Assembly: GCF_021390595.1 (NCBI RefSeq)
Contig: NZ_JAJEJR010000002.1
Coordinates: 1,364,001-1,428,000 of the forward strand
Direction of reading: 5' to 3'
DNA: 64,000 bases
Source: Paraburkholderia sp. HP33-1
GTDB lineage: Bacteria; Pseudomonadota; Gammaproteobacteria; Burkholderiales; Burkholderiaceae
A program made the position numbers and the translations under genes. Position 1 is the first letter of the stretch. Every line of letters begins with the position of its first letter. The notes under the pieces were generated by a model. It was not told where the DNA came from and did not search any database. It worked only from the letters and a program-made list of their open reading frames with translations. Shown piece after piece: positions 1-8,546 of this stretch.

Positions 1-949
1 GGCTGCCCGCCGGCACGTTGTCTTCCTCGAGGTAGCCCTTGACCGCCTCGCCGTCGACGGCGCCAGCCGTGTACTGGCCGCGCACCGTGTCGCGCGCGAT
101 GTCCTCGGGTGTCATCGGCCGCAGCGAGCGCAGCACCTTCAGCTTTTCGTCGCGCACCGCGTCGGGATCGAGCGACACCGGCGGCTCCATTGCGACGATG
201 CACAGCAGTTGCAGCAGGTGGTTCTGCACCATGTCGCGTAGCGCACCGGTCTTGTCGTAGAACCCCGCGCGGCTGCCGACGCCGACCGTTTCGGCCACCG
301 TGATCTGCACGCTCTTGATGTACGGCGCCTGCCACAGCGGTCCGAAAATCGGATTGCCAAAGCGCAGCACCATCAGATTCTGGACGGTTTCCTTGCCGAG
401 GTAGTGGTCGATCCGGTAGATCTGCGCTTCGTCGAAATGCTTGCCGACCGCGATGTTGATTTCCTTTGCGGAGGCCAGATCGTGACCAAGCGGCTTTTCG
501 AGCACGACACGCGAATTGGCATCGACGAGCCCGGCCGACGACAGGTTGTCGCAGATATGGGTAAACAGATCCGGCGACGTCGCCAGATAGAACACGCGGT
601 TCACGCCCTCGCGCGACGCTTCCTTCAGGCGCTGGTAGTCCTCGGACGAGTCGACGTCCATCCTTACGTATTCGAACAGCGCGAGGAATTTGTCCCACGC
701 GGACGCTTCGAACGCCTTCTTGTCGATGAAGGGCTTCGCCTTCTGCTCCATGAATTCTCGGATGTATTCCTCGCGCGACCAGGGTTTGCGGCCGATCGTC
801 AGAATGCGGGTGTCCGGCGGCAGGTTGCAGTGCAGATGCGCCATGTAAAGCGCAGGCAGCAGCTTGCGGAACGACAGATCACCGGTGCCGCCGAAGATGA
901 TCATGTCGAGCGGCAGGTCGGGTGTGGCGGAAGCTTGTTGGGTCGTCAT
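1..949 (-). CDS. zwf: Glucose-6-phosphate dehydrogenase, N-terminal part (runs off window)
   Basis: Oxidises glucose-6-phosphate to 6-phosphogluconolactone with NAD(P)+, the entry step of the Entner-Doudoroff and pentose phosphate routes in the cytosol. About 316 codons are visible from the ATG at 949; the C-terminal third lies outside the window. The Rossmann motif IIFGGTGDLSFRKL lies near residues 17-30, and the family active-site signature RIDHYLGKE is near residue 180, so both the coenzyme and substrate sites are intact. The start follows no strong ribosome site, but the first residues (MTTQQASATPDLPLDM) lead straight into the nucleotide fold. The family is about 490 residues long, so the visible part is consistent with an intact gene. 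Confidence 0.95.
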   Translation of the reverse strand, partial: MTTQQASATPDLPLDMIIFGGTGDLSFRKLLPALYMAHLHCNLPPDTRILTIGRKPWSREEYIREFMEQKAKPFIDKKAFEASAWDKFLALFEYVRMDVDSSEDYQRLKEASREGVNRVFYLATSPDLFTHICDNLSSAGLVDANSRVVLEKPLGHDLASAKEINIAVGKHFDEAQIYRIDHYLGKETVQNLMVLRFGNPIFGPLWQAPYIKSVQITVAETVGVGSRAGFYDKTGALRDMVQNHLLQLLCIVAMEPPVSLDPDAVRDEKLKVLRSLRPMTPEDIARDTVRGQYTAGAVDGEAVKGYLEEDNVPAGS

Positions 950-1185
950 GGCACGGTCGCAGCGTCTAGGGAGAAGGCGTCGATCAGGAATCGGCGGCCG
1001 GCGGACGGGCTACGGCTCCCGTCGGCGATGGCGCCTTTTCCGGCGAACGCCTATGGTGCAACGTTTCGGGATAGTTTGCACGGCAACATCTGCCTCAGGT
1101 TAGCGCAAAGCGCCAACCTTGCGCGGCAGACGACTGTTTTTTAGGGATATTTTGCTCGATTTTTTGCGGGTTGAGCCGGTGACGG

Positions 1186-2133
1186 TCAGCCCCGTTCCAA
1201 AGCGTCGCGCGCGACCCGGCACGCGGCCAGATCCCACGCTGCGCAGCCGACGCTCTTGAACACCACCGGCCCCGCCGGCACCGGCTGCGTCTGATCCAGC
1301 ACCGCGGCGATCCCGCCCACGCGGGCCCAGTCGACACCCGCCTGGATGAAATCACCGGCCTCGTGCCTCGCGCCGGCCGGATCGTCGACGAATAGCGCAC
1401 TGCCGGCGAGCGTGGTCGCGCCAATCTCGGCCATCTGCGGCGTGAAAGCACCGACGCCGATCACGAGCCGCCCGGCACGCGCCGCCTCGTCGTAGACCGG
1501 CTGTCTGCTCGTGGTCAATGCAATCACGACGTCGGTCGAAGCGGGAATCGTCGCCCCTGCTTGTGTGAGCGGACGCAACTCGCGCACCTTGCCGCGCTGC
1601 GCCGCGCAGAATGCTTCGGCACGCGCGGGCGCACTGCCCTTGATCGACACGCGCGCGTCGGGAAACAGCTCGCCGATCGCCTCCAGATGATTGAGCGCCT
1701 GCGTGCCGGTGCCGATCAGCAGGAATTCGCGGGGCGCGCCTTCGCGGGGCGCGCGTCGAGCGAACGTCGCGATGCCGAGCATCGACATTGCTGCGGTCCG
1801 GCGGCCCGTCACGGTCGGGCCGTCGAGGACGAACAGCGTCTCGCCGGTGTCGGCATCGAAGGCCATCACCTGGCCGTGGATCGTGGGCAGATGGCGCGCG
1901 CCGTTGCTCGCGCACACGTTGACGAGCTTGTGGATCGCGAGATCAGGCGCGGTGGCGGGCATCGACAGCATGATGCCGCCCGCGTTCAGCGGCACGACGA
2001 GCCGCTCGGGGCTCACGATGCGCTGTTGCGCGTAATCGACGCTTGCGCGCCGCAACGCGTCGACAAGCGCTGCGTAAGGCATCAGACGCGCGGTGGCGGC
2101 GGCGTCGAAGATCTGCGTGGTCGGGCGGGTCAT
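1186..2133 (-). CDS. Ornithine cyclodeaminase / mu-crystallin family reductase
   Basis: A 315-residue NAD(P)-dependent protein of the ornithine cyclodeaminase/mu-crystallin family. The pattern VTGRRTAAMSMLG (around residues 107-119) and the dinucleotide-binding stretch LLIGTGTQALNHLEA are typical of the family. Burkholderiaceae proteins of this length are usually delta1-pyrroline-2-carboxylate / delta1-piperideine-2-carboxylate reductases, which act in hydroxyproline and lysine/pipecolate breakdown. Members with true ornithine cyclodeaminase activity are somewhat longer. It stands alone, 81 bp downstream of the peptidase-like gene on the same strand, and has no proline-pathway neighbour, so the substrate is not settled. 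The reductase role is inferred from family membership. Confidence 0.85.
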   Translation of the reverse strand: MTRPTTQIFDAAATARLMPYAALVDALRRASVDYAQQRIVSPERLVVPLNAGGIMLSMPATAPDLAIHKLVNVCASNGARHLPTIHGQVMAFDADTGETLFVLDGPTVTGRRTAAMSMLGIATFARRAPREGAPREFLLIGTGTQALNHLEAIGELFPDARVSIKGSAPARAEAFCAAQRGKVRELRPLTQAGATIPASTDVVIALTTSRQPVYDEAARAGRLVIGVGAFTPQMAEIGATTLAGSALFVDDPAGARHEAGDFIQAGVDWARVGGIAAVLDQTQPVPAGPVVFKSVGCAAWDLAACRVARDALERG

Positions 2134-2214
2134 GGGCGGAACGGTCCAATGCCGGATGGAGTGGGCATGGCGTCACCGTAACCGAGCGCAAAAAAATTGA
2201 CCAGTCACGGCCCG

Positions 2215-2856
2215 CTAGCTTGTGCGGCGGCTCAGCGTCATCCCCCGCCCCGCATAGAAACGCGACATCGTCGCGAACGGCAGGTACGCGTCGGCCTGAT
2301 GCGGCGCGACACCCGACGGGTTGTGAAACCACACGCCGTCGCGATCCCGCCCGTGCAGCAGGATCAGATGACCGCCCTGCTGCTGGTTCGGCCGCTCGGG
2401 ATAGCGAATCTCGGGACTCACGGACACGATCGCGAGCGTCTCGGCGTCGAGCCGCGCCGCGATCTCCTCGAGCGGCGCCTGCGGCAGCACATCGATGGCC
2501 AGACCGAACGCAGCGCCCGCCCAATCGGCGAACGGCCGGTAGATCAGGCCGTCGACGCCGCCATCATCGCGCAGCCGATACACGCCGTGCCGCAACGCGT
2601 CGTCGAGCAATGCGGCGCGCGGCGCGTGCTCGATGCGCCAGTAGTCGAGCGCCGATTCGAGGCACGTGAGCCCGCACAGGCGCTGCGCCCAGAAACGATA
2701 GCGCTCGCGGTCGACGAAACCGCTGCGCTGCCAGTGCGGATCGTCGCACGGGTCGCGCTGCTGTTCGACGATGTCGCGCACCCACTCGGGGCTGCCCCAT
2801 TGCCTGTAGTACGGGACGTCGGCGTGGCGGACAGCGGGTTCGGTCATCAGTGGCAT
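2215..2856 (-). CDS. Peptidase C39-like family protein
   Basis: A 213-residue protein with the papain-fold C39-like layout: Cys in GLTC (C65), His in GGHLILLHG (H163) and Asn in HNPSG (N179), in the right order and spacing for a thiol peptidase triad. There is no signal peptide or transmembrane segment, so it is probably cytosolic. It is not fused to an ABC exporter, unlike bacteriocin-processing C39 enzymes, and no small double-glycine precursor is seen nearby. The start is uncertain: ATG at 2856 and ATG at 2847 are both possible and neither has a clear ribosome site. The physiological substrate is unknown. Confidence 0.7.
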   Translation of the reverse strand: MPLMTEPAVRHADVPYYRQWGSPEWVRDIVEQQRDPCDDPHWQRSGFVDRERYRFWAQRLCGLTCLESALDYWRIEHAPRAALLDDALRHGVYRLRDDGGVDGLIYRPFADWAGAAFGLAIDVLPQAPLEEIAARLDAETLAIVSVSPEIRYPERPNQQQGGHLILLHGRDRDGVWFHNPSGVAPHQADAYLPFATMSRFYAGRGMTLSRRTS

Positions 2857-2966
2857 CGGTTGGGTCGGGTTCAGTGGTATCGGGCGGGATTACAGCATGC
2901 CGCGCGGTAATGACGCCACCCATGCTCATCGCGAAGCCGAAGCCGCCGGCCCCAGCGAAACTTTCC

Positions 2967-3033
2967 AATTATCCGCCACACGAATATTCGTCAATTATCT
3001 GCCACACGAATATTTGACAAATATTCGTGTGGC
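2967..3033. promoter_or_regulatory. hipBA operator: 26-bp tandem repeat plus perfect 16-bp inverted repeat
   Basis: Two near-identical 26-bp units lie head to tail at 2967-2992 and 2993-3018 (each contains GCCACACGAATATT). The second unit forms a perfect inverted repeat of GCCACACGAATATTTG (3001-3016) with its complement at 3018-3033 around a single base. The block ends 38 bp before hipB. In the E. coli hipBA system HipB binds several operator copies to repress its own operon, so this is the expected autoregulatory operator; binding here is inference. Confidence 0.8.
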
Positions 3034-3071
3034 GCATAAATTGCATTTATTTGTCTCACAGATAGTCCGCC

Positions 3072-3326
3072 ATGCTCCACCCGATCGCCACATCTGACCA
3101 GCTCGCCCAGCTGCTTGCGGCCAGCCGCCGCCAGGCCGGCCTCACGCAGACCGAGGCGGCCGCACGCATTGGCGTGAGCCAAAGTCGCATTTCCGCGCTC
3201 GAAACCGACGCGAGCGCGCTCACCCTCACACAGTTGCTGGCACTGTGCGGCGCCTACGGCCTGCAGTTGCAGTTGCGCGACAAGCACGAGCCGAGCCCCG
3301 GGCCGGCGCCGATCGTCGAGTGGTGA
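3072..3326 (+). CDS. hipB: HipB-like antitoxin, helix-turn-helix repressor
   Basis: An 84-residue XRE/Cro-type DNA-binding protein. The HTH covers about residues 12-66 (LAASRRQAGLTQTEAAARIG then VSQSRISALETD), and its length and position match HipB antitoxins. It should neutralise HipA by complex formation and repress the operon through the repeats just upstream. The stop codon is followed one base later by the hipA start, so the two are one transcriptional unit. The tail is short (PGPAPIVEW), like the flexible C-terminus of E. coli HipB that controls turnover. Confidence 0.88.
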   Translation: MLHPIATSDQLAQLLAASRRQAGLTQTEAAARIGVSQSRISALETDASALTLTQLLALCGAYGLQLQLRDKHEPSPGPAPIVEW

Positions 3327-3327
3327 G

Positions 3328-4671
3328 ATGGCACGGCAAACCTCTTCTTCGAAGGCCTTGTCGGTGTGGGCGAACAATGAGCGCGTCGGCGTCTGGCGCC
3401 TGCCCGCGCGCGGCCCGATGGAATTCGCTTACGACGCCGCGTGGATCGCCTCGCCCGCGGGTCGTCCGCTGTCGCTGTCGCTGCCGTTTACGCCCGGCAA
3501 CATGACGCACAAAGGGCCGCGGGTGCTCAACTTTTTCGACAACCTGCTGCCCGACAGCGACGTCATCCGCAAACGCATCGCGCAGCGCTATCGGACCGAA
3601 ACGCTCGACGCGTTCGACCTGCTGCAGGCGATCGGCCGCGACTGCGTCGGCGCGGTCCAGCTGCTTGCCGAAGACGACGCACCGGCCGGGGTCCAGCGGA
3701 TCGAAGGCACGCCGCTCTCCGACGGCGACATCGAGGCGCTGCTCGCGCAAACGGTCGGCAAACCGTCGCTTGGCGCGCCCGACGAAAGCGACGACTTCCG
3801 CATCTCGCTGGCTGGCGCGCAGGAAAAAACCGCGCTGCTGTGGCACGACGGCCAATGGCAGCGGCCGCACGGCGCGACGCCGACCACGCATATCTTCAAG
3901 CTGCCGCTCGGGCTGGTCGGCAACCGGCTTGCCGATCTCAGCACGTCGGTTGAAAACGAGTGGCTGTGTCTGCGGATTCTGCGCGCGTTCGGCCTGCCGG
4001 CCGCCAACGCCGAGGTGCTCAGGTTCGGCAAGCAGCGGGTGCTCGCCGTGGAACGCTTCGACCGGCAGATGCATTCGAGCGGCACATGGCTGCTGCGTCT
4101 GCCGCAGGAAGACTTCTGCCAGGTGTACGGCGTGCCGTCGCACCGCAAATACGAGAACGAGGGCGGCCCCGGCGTGCTCGACCTTGCGCGGATCCTGCAG
4201 CAATCGGTCGACGCGAGGCACGACATCGAGACGCTGCTGGCGAGCCAGATCCTGTTCTGGATGCTTGCCGCGCCGGACGGGCACGCGAAGAACTTCAGCA
4301 TCCGTCTGCTCGCGGGCGGCCAGTACCGTATGACGCCTCTCTACGACGTGATGTCGATCTGGCCGGTCGAAGGCAATGGCCCGAACCAGTGGTCGTGGTA
4401 CAAGGCGCGGCTTGCGATGGGTCTGTGGTCGCGCAGCAAGCACGATGCGTTTCGCGATGTGCAGCGGCGCCACTTCAACGCGATGGCGTTGAAGTGCTCG
4501 TACGGCGCCGACGCCGAGCCGCTGATCCAGCGATTGATCGAACAGACGCCCGGCGTGATTGAGCGGGTATCGGCGGAGTTGCCCGAGCGCTTTCCGGGCA
4601 AGGTCGCGGAGCGGATTTTTAAAGGACTTCAAAACTCGGCGGCCCGGCTCGACACCATGCCGGCAAGCTGA
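3328..4671 (+). CDS. hipA: HipA toxin, serine/threonine kinase
   Basis: A 447-residue full-length HipA (E. coli protein 440). HipA phosphorylates glutamyl-tRNA synthetase and so halts translation and promotes persistence. Visible landmarks are the N-subdomain 1 region, the flexible loop RISLAGAQEKTALL with S160 at the position of the autophosphorylated Ser150, HIFKLP (ATP lysine), VERFDR, LRLPQEDFCQ, the catalytic APDGHAKN (D317) and the metal site MTPLYDVMS (D340). All key kinase residues are present, so the toxin appears active. The start overlaps the end of hipB almost directly. The whole operon has the GC content of its surroundings apart from the AT-rich operator. Confidence 0.93.
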   Translation: MARQTSSSKALSVWANNERVGVWRLPARGPMEFAYDAAWIASPAGRPLSLSLPFTPGNMTHKGPRVLNFFDNLLPDSDVIRKRIAQRYRTETLDAFDLLQAIGRDCVGAVQLLAEDDAPAGVQRIEGTPLSDGDIEALLAQTVGKPSLGAPDESDDFRISLAGAQEKTALLWHDGQWQRPHGATPTTHIFKLPLGLVGNRLADLSTSVENEWLCLRILRAFGLPAANAEVLRFGKQRVLAVERFDRQMHSSGTWLLRLPQEDFCQVYGVPSHRKYENEGGPGVLDLARILQQSVDARHDIETLLASQILFWMLAAPDGHAKNFSIRLLAGGQYRMTPLYDVMSIWPVEGNGPNQWSWYKARLAMGLWSRSKHDAFRDVQRRHFNAMALKCSYGADAEPLIQRLIEQTPGVIERVSAELPERFPGKVAERIFKGLQNSAARLDTMPAS

Positions 4672-5002
4672 CCGCGCGCCGCGCGAGCGCGCCTGCGACC
4701 GTCCGCAGACGGGTTTGCCCCCGCGCACTGCTTCATTCGCGCATTCCCCAGGGTTTCGTCGTCGTTTCACCGGTAGAATGCTTTTGATGCTCAATGCATC
4801 AAAAGTCGCCGGTACGGCCGTTGCGTCGCTTGCATCAACGACCTCGGCGAGCGGTCAGACAAAATCATAAATCGCGAATATTTTTGCGGTACATTGGCTG
4901 TCCCCGCGTGGCCGATTCATGCGCGTTGCATGCGCAAGGTAGGCTTGCGCCTGTCGAAAGCGTTCCTCTTGTACCTATTAACCCGGCGGATTCTCACGCA
5001 GC
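4672..5002. other. Intergenic region between hipA and the BetR regulator
   Basis: No gene is supported here. It holds a perfect inverted repeat at 4781-4805 (listed separately) and an AT-rich stretch near 4860-4895 that could carry the promoter of the downstream regulator. Confidence 0.6.
4781..4805. repeat. Perfect 10-bp inverted repeat, possible operator
   Basis: CTTTTGATGC, five bases (TCAAT), then GCATCAAAAG. It is flanked by a further complementary ACCGG/CCGGT pair. No T-run follows, so it does not look like an intrinsic terminator. It lies about 200 bp before the BetR-receiver gene. A protein-binding role is inference. Confidence 0.55.
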
Positions 5003-5857
5003 ATGGCCAACGAAACACACTCACCCGACTCCATCGCGGTTGCCGAGCGCGTGCGCGAGTTGATGAGCCGGCATGGAATCGGCAAGCGGCAGCAAACCAC
5101 AGAGCTGTGCCGCATCCTCGATCTGAGTTTTTCACAGGGGCACCGCAAACTTCGCGGCAATAGTCCGTGGACCCTGTCGCAGATCAAGAAAGTCGCCGAG
5201 GTATTCGACGAACCCGCGGCGCAACTGTTCGGCGCGCAGTCGCTCGATCCGGGCGTCGTCGGCGCGATCGCCCAGGAGGCGGTGTTCTGCATCGGCGCGA
5301 CCGAAATCGCCTGCACCGCCTGGGTCGGTGCCGCCCTCGAACCAGGTAGCCGCCCGGAGTTCGTCGCCTATTCGCGGCTCGGTCAATGGCGCGTCGCGCG
5401 TCACGATGGTGCGCTGTATCAGAGCGCCTACGAAGTCCACAAGATCGAGATCTATCCGCGCCGCGCCGAAGCGGACAAGCCGACCATCGCGGTCGTCGAC
5501 GACGATCAGGCGAGCGCCGACAACCTGCGCGACTATCTGGAGCGCAGCGGCTTCACGGCGGTCGCGATCTATGGGCTCGCGGCCTTCAGCGAGCAATTGC
5601 AGACGCAGGTGTTCGACGGCGTGGTGATCGACTGGCTGTTCGGCGCACAGACCTCAGCCGCGGCGATTCGCGCAGTGCGCGCATCGGAGAACCCGGACGC
5701 GCCGATCTTCGTGCTGACCGGCGAGCTGTTGACCGGCAAGGCCAGCGAATCGGAGATCAGCCAGGTGATCCGCGATTACGACGTCGCGTGCTACGAGAAA
5801 CCCGCACGCATGGCGATTCTCGTCGCCGATCTGTCGAAGCGGCTCAACCGGCCCTGA
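5003..5857 (+). CDS. BetR-domain transcriptional regulator with C-terminal receiver domain
   Basis: A 284-residue regulator. The N-terminal half (about 10-80) is a BetR-type helix-turn-helix (AERVRELMSRHGIGKRQQTT then SQGHRKLRGNSPWTL). The C-terminal half is a response-regulator receiver with acidic pocket DDD (166-168) and probable phospho-acceptor D210 in VVIDWLFG. The order is the reverse of the usual receiver-then-output layout. It converges on a hybrid sensor kinase (5900-7738) only 42 bp away, so that kinase is the obvious candidate partner, although it also carries its own receiver. Target genes are unknown. Confidence 0.8.
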   Translation: MANETHSPDSIAVAERVRELMSRHGIGKRQQTTELCRILDLSFSQGHRKLRGNSPWTLSQIKKVAEVFDEPAAQLFGAQSLDPGVVGAIAQEAVFCIGATEIACTAWVGAALEPGSRPEFVAYSRLGQWRVARHDGALYQSAYEVHKIEIYPRRAEADKPTIAVVDDDQASADNLRDYLERSGFTAVAIYGLAAFSEQLQTQVFDGVVIDWLFGAQTSAAAIRAVRASENPDAPIFVLTGELLTGKASESEISQVIRDYDVACYEKPARMAILVADLSKRLNRP

Positions 5858-5899
5858 ACCACGGGTGCCGACGCGCGCGCTGCGCGCCGCACCGCTCCC

Positions 5900-7738
5900 T
5901 CACCCGGGATGCCGCGCCGTCAGCGCCCGCTGCAGCGCGTGCTTCAGATCCTCGTAATGTACTGGCTTTAACAACGCCTCGAAGACCGACGAGGCGCCGT
6001 TCTCGCCACCCCGCACGACCTCCGGCGCATACGCGCTGACCACGATCACCGGCACGCCCGCCGACGGTCCGCCGCGCGACGCGAAGTCCTCGAGAAACGT
6101 GTAGCCGTCGCGCTCCGGCATGTACAGATCGAGCAGCACCACGTCGCAGCGATGCGTATCCAGCCACGCGAGCGCGTCGTTGGCATTGCCGAGTGCGTGC
6201 GAGTCGTAGTCCATGTGCGCGACCATTTCGCTGAGCGATTCGCGGATCAGCCGGTTGTCATCGACGATCAGCACGCACGGCCGCGCGCCGCCCGGCTCGG
6301 TTTGCGCCTCGACGCCGGAAGGCTCGACGGTCGCCACCGGGACGACCGGAATCGTCACCGTGAAGGTGGTGCCCTCGCCGACCGTGCTCGCGACATCGAC
6401 CGTGCCGCCGAACAGTTTCACGAGCCCCTGCACGATCGTGAGCCCCATGCCCGCGCCTTCGAAGCGGCGCGTGCGTGACGCGTCGAGCTGCGTGAACTCC
6501 TCGAAGATCCGCGGAATCTGCGCAGACGGCACGCCCGGCCCCGTATCGCTGACGACGAAAACCAGCAGCCCCGGCTGCTGCCGCAGCTCGACGCGCACGG
6601 TGCCGGTTTCGGTGTAGCGGATCGCGTTGGTGACGAGGTTGTTCACGATCTGCCGGATCCGGTGCGGGTCCGACTCGACGAGCCCGCTCGCGCCGCTCGC
6701 CTCGCTTTCGAGCTTGAGTCCGCGCCCCTCGGCGGACATCGTGTGTTCGTCGACGATCGACGCCAGCAGCTCGCGCGGCTCGAAATGCTCATGCCGCAAT
6801 TCGAGCTTGCCGGCGCCGAGGCGCGCGTAATCGGTCAGATCCTTCATCTGCGCTTCGAGATGGCGCGCCGCGGTTTCGAGCCGCTGGATCACCTTGCGGT
6901 CGGCCTCCGTGTGATAGTTGAAGCCGAGCAGTTCGATCGACGACACGATCGCGTGCAACGGCGTGCGCAGCTCATGGCTGATCATGCCGAGAAACGCATC
7001 CTTCGCGAGGCTCGCTTCGCGCGCCGCGCGGCTCGCCTGATGCTCGGCTTCCAGCGCCGCGCGCTGCTGATGCATGAGCCGCGTGCGGCGCCGTCCGTTG
7101 AGCACGAGCAGCAGCGTCGCAGCCGAGGACAGCAACAGCAGCACCAGACCGCCCGCGAACAGCATGCGGCGCTTGTCGATGAAATCGCGGTTCATCGCCT
7201 CGCGGTCGGCGACATCGGCGAAACGGCGCGACAGCGCGAGATCGTTGACCTCGTTCCAGTGCTGGCGCAGCTGCTCGTCGATTCGCGCGGCACGGGCGCG
7301 GTCGTGCGGCAGCACGTCGATCTCTGGCTGAATCTCGTCGAGCACATGCTCGAGCACCTTGATTTCGTCGAACTGCCGTTGCAGCAGCGCGAGCTGCGCG
7401 GAGAGCCGCTGCGTCGAGCCGGCCAGCACGCGCAGCTTCGATTGCAACAGCTGGAAGCGCAGCAGCAGCCGCTGATAGTCGTCGTCGGCACCGGATTCAT
7501 ACAGCAGCAGCTGGTTTTCGAAGCGCGTGTAGGCGATCTGCAGTTGCGCCGCGTCCCAGTAGAAACCGTCGTAGGTGCCGGTCAGCTGCTCGGTCGCGCG
7601 CGGGTTCAGCAGGCCCGCGTAGAGCAGATAGCCGATCGCGCCGGCGGGCGCCGCGAGCGCCATCAGCCAGATCAGCACATACAGGACGTGCCGCCATGGA
7701 CGGCGCGCTATTTGACGATGAGGGCCTTGATCTGCCAT
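5900..7738 (-). CDS. Hybrid sensor histidine kinase / response regulator
   Basis: A 612-residue inner-membrane kinase. TM1 is about residues 17-42, a largely helical periplasmic region follows (about 45-190), and TM2 is about 193-215. The HisKA box FLGMISHELRTPLHAI has H255, followed by an HATPase domain with a clear N-box (NNLVTNAIRYTE) and G-boxes (DTGPGVP, GAGMGLTIV), and a C-terminal receiver with VLIVDD and phospho-acceptor D537. Its first 31 bp overlap the end of the upstream SUOX-like gene, so the two are translationally coupled. That points to a sensor unit in which the exported protein feeds signal to the kinase; the signal is unknown. Confidence 0.9.
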   Translation of the reverse strand: MADQGPHRQIARRPWRHVLYVLIWLMALAAPAGAIGYLLYAGLLNPRATEQLTGTYDGFYWDAAQLQIAYTRFENQLLLYESGADDDYQRLLLRFQLLQSKLRVLAGSTQRLSAQLALLQRQFDEIKVLEHVLDEIQPEIDVLPHDRARAARIDEQLRQHWNEVNDLALSRRFADVADREAMNRDFIDKRRMLFAGGLVLLLLSSAATLLLVLNGRRRTRLMHQQRAALEAEHQASRAAREASLAKDAFLGMISHELRTPLHAIVSSIELLGFNYHTEADRKVIQRLETAARHLEAQMKDLTDYARLGAGKLELRHEHFEPRELLASIVDEHTMSAEGRGLKLESEASGASGLVESDPHRIRQIVNNLVTNAIRYTETGTVRVELRQQPGLLVFVVSDTGPGVPSAQIPRIFEEFTQLDASRTRRFEGAGMGLTIVQGLVKLFGGTVDVASTVGEGTTFTVTIPVVPVATVEPSGVEAQTEPGGARPCVLIVDDNRLIRESLSEMVAHMDYDSHALGNANDALAWLDTHRCDVVLLDLYMPERDGYTFLEDFASRGGPSAGVPVIVVSAYAPEVVRGGENGASSVFEALLKPVHYEDLKHALQRALTARHPG

Positions 7739-8277
7739 ACGAATTTCGAGTCGCCGACCGCGCCCGTCAGTTCATCCGGGAAAGCATCGCGCGGGTAGAT
7801 CAGGAACAGCGGCCCGAAGTCGCTGAGTTTCAGGCGCTGGCCGTTCATGCTGTACGCGACGATCATGCCGTAGCGTGCGCAGTCCGCCACCGGCACGGTG
7901 TACGTGTAGTCGTCGAACGTGTGGAACTCGATCTGGGTGCCGTACGAGCCGACGATCTTCAGGATGTCGGCGAGCCTGGGCCCGGTGAACGTCGAGCGTG
8001 GCGTCCAGGTGGTCGAGGTCGTGATCGCATGGACGGGCAGCGCGAGCAACTGGGCCTCGCTGAAGTGATAGACGTGATGCGCGGCGTCGTTGGTCTTGGC
8101 GATCTTGCCTTGCACGTCGAGCGACAGCGTCGGCGACTGCTGCCCGGCCGGCTGTGCGGACGCGCAACAGACAGTCAGCCCAACGATCAGCCCGGTCAGT
8201 CCCATCAGCCAGCGCGTCCGCCAGCGAACAGAGGTTGCCCCGGTAGCATTACGCAGCGTTGCAATCACGTTGGCCAT
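7708..8277 (-). CDS. SUOX-like (oxidoreductase molybdopterin-fold) exported protein, probably non-catalytic
   Basis: A 189-residue protein with an N-terminal signal sequence (hydrophobic run LMGLTGLIVGLTVCCASAQ), then a fold resembling the molybdopterin-binding domain of sulfite oxidase/YedY proteins (LSLDVQGKI, LLALPVHAITT, FTGPRLADILKIVG, LFLIYPRDA). In catalytic members a conserved Cys ligates molybdenum soon after the LP-x-V strand; here that stretch reads ITTSTTWTPRSTFTG with no Cys. The only mature Cys is in PVADCARYG. It overlaps the hybrid kinase gene by 31 bp. A ribosome site (AAGG) precedes the ATG at 8277. A ligand-sensing accessory role is inferred. Confidence 0.75.
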   Translation of the reverse strand: MANVIATLRNATGATSVRWRTRWLMGLTGLIVGLTVCCASAQPAGQQSPTLSLDVQGKIAKTNDAAHHVYHFSEAQLLALPVHAITTSTTWTPRSTFTGPRLADILKIVGSYGTQIEFHTFDDYTYTVPVADCARYGMIVAYSMNGQRLKLSDFGPLFLIYPRDAFPDELTGAVGDSKFVWQIKALIVK

Positions 8278-8546
8278 TACCTTTTTTATCCGTTTTTCGG
8301 TTGATGCGCCGGACTGCGGGCGGCGGCAGGGCCTGCCGATCTCATTACGCGAAGTATTACGCCGTGCCGTGCCGTCAAACGCGCATCACCCCGACACGCG
8401 ACCTTTGACCCGCATGCATAATATCGCCAAAATCCGTGATCTCAAAAACGGGGAACCCCGGGGCGTCGCGCCGGCGCGTCAGCGCACCGCGCTTGCGTCC
8501 CCGCGGACCTTCGCCTTCCATCGCGCCGCGCTGCGCCTCGAGAGCC

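Noticed and set aside
3226..4794. Long minus-strand open frame opposite hipA
   Set aside because: Composition is Arg-rich low complexity and the plus-strand HipA has every catalytic motif.
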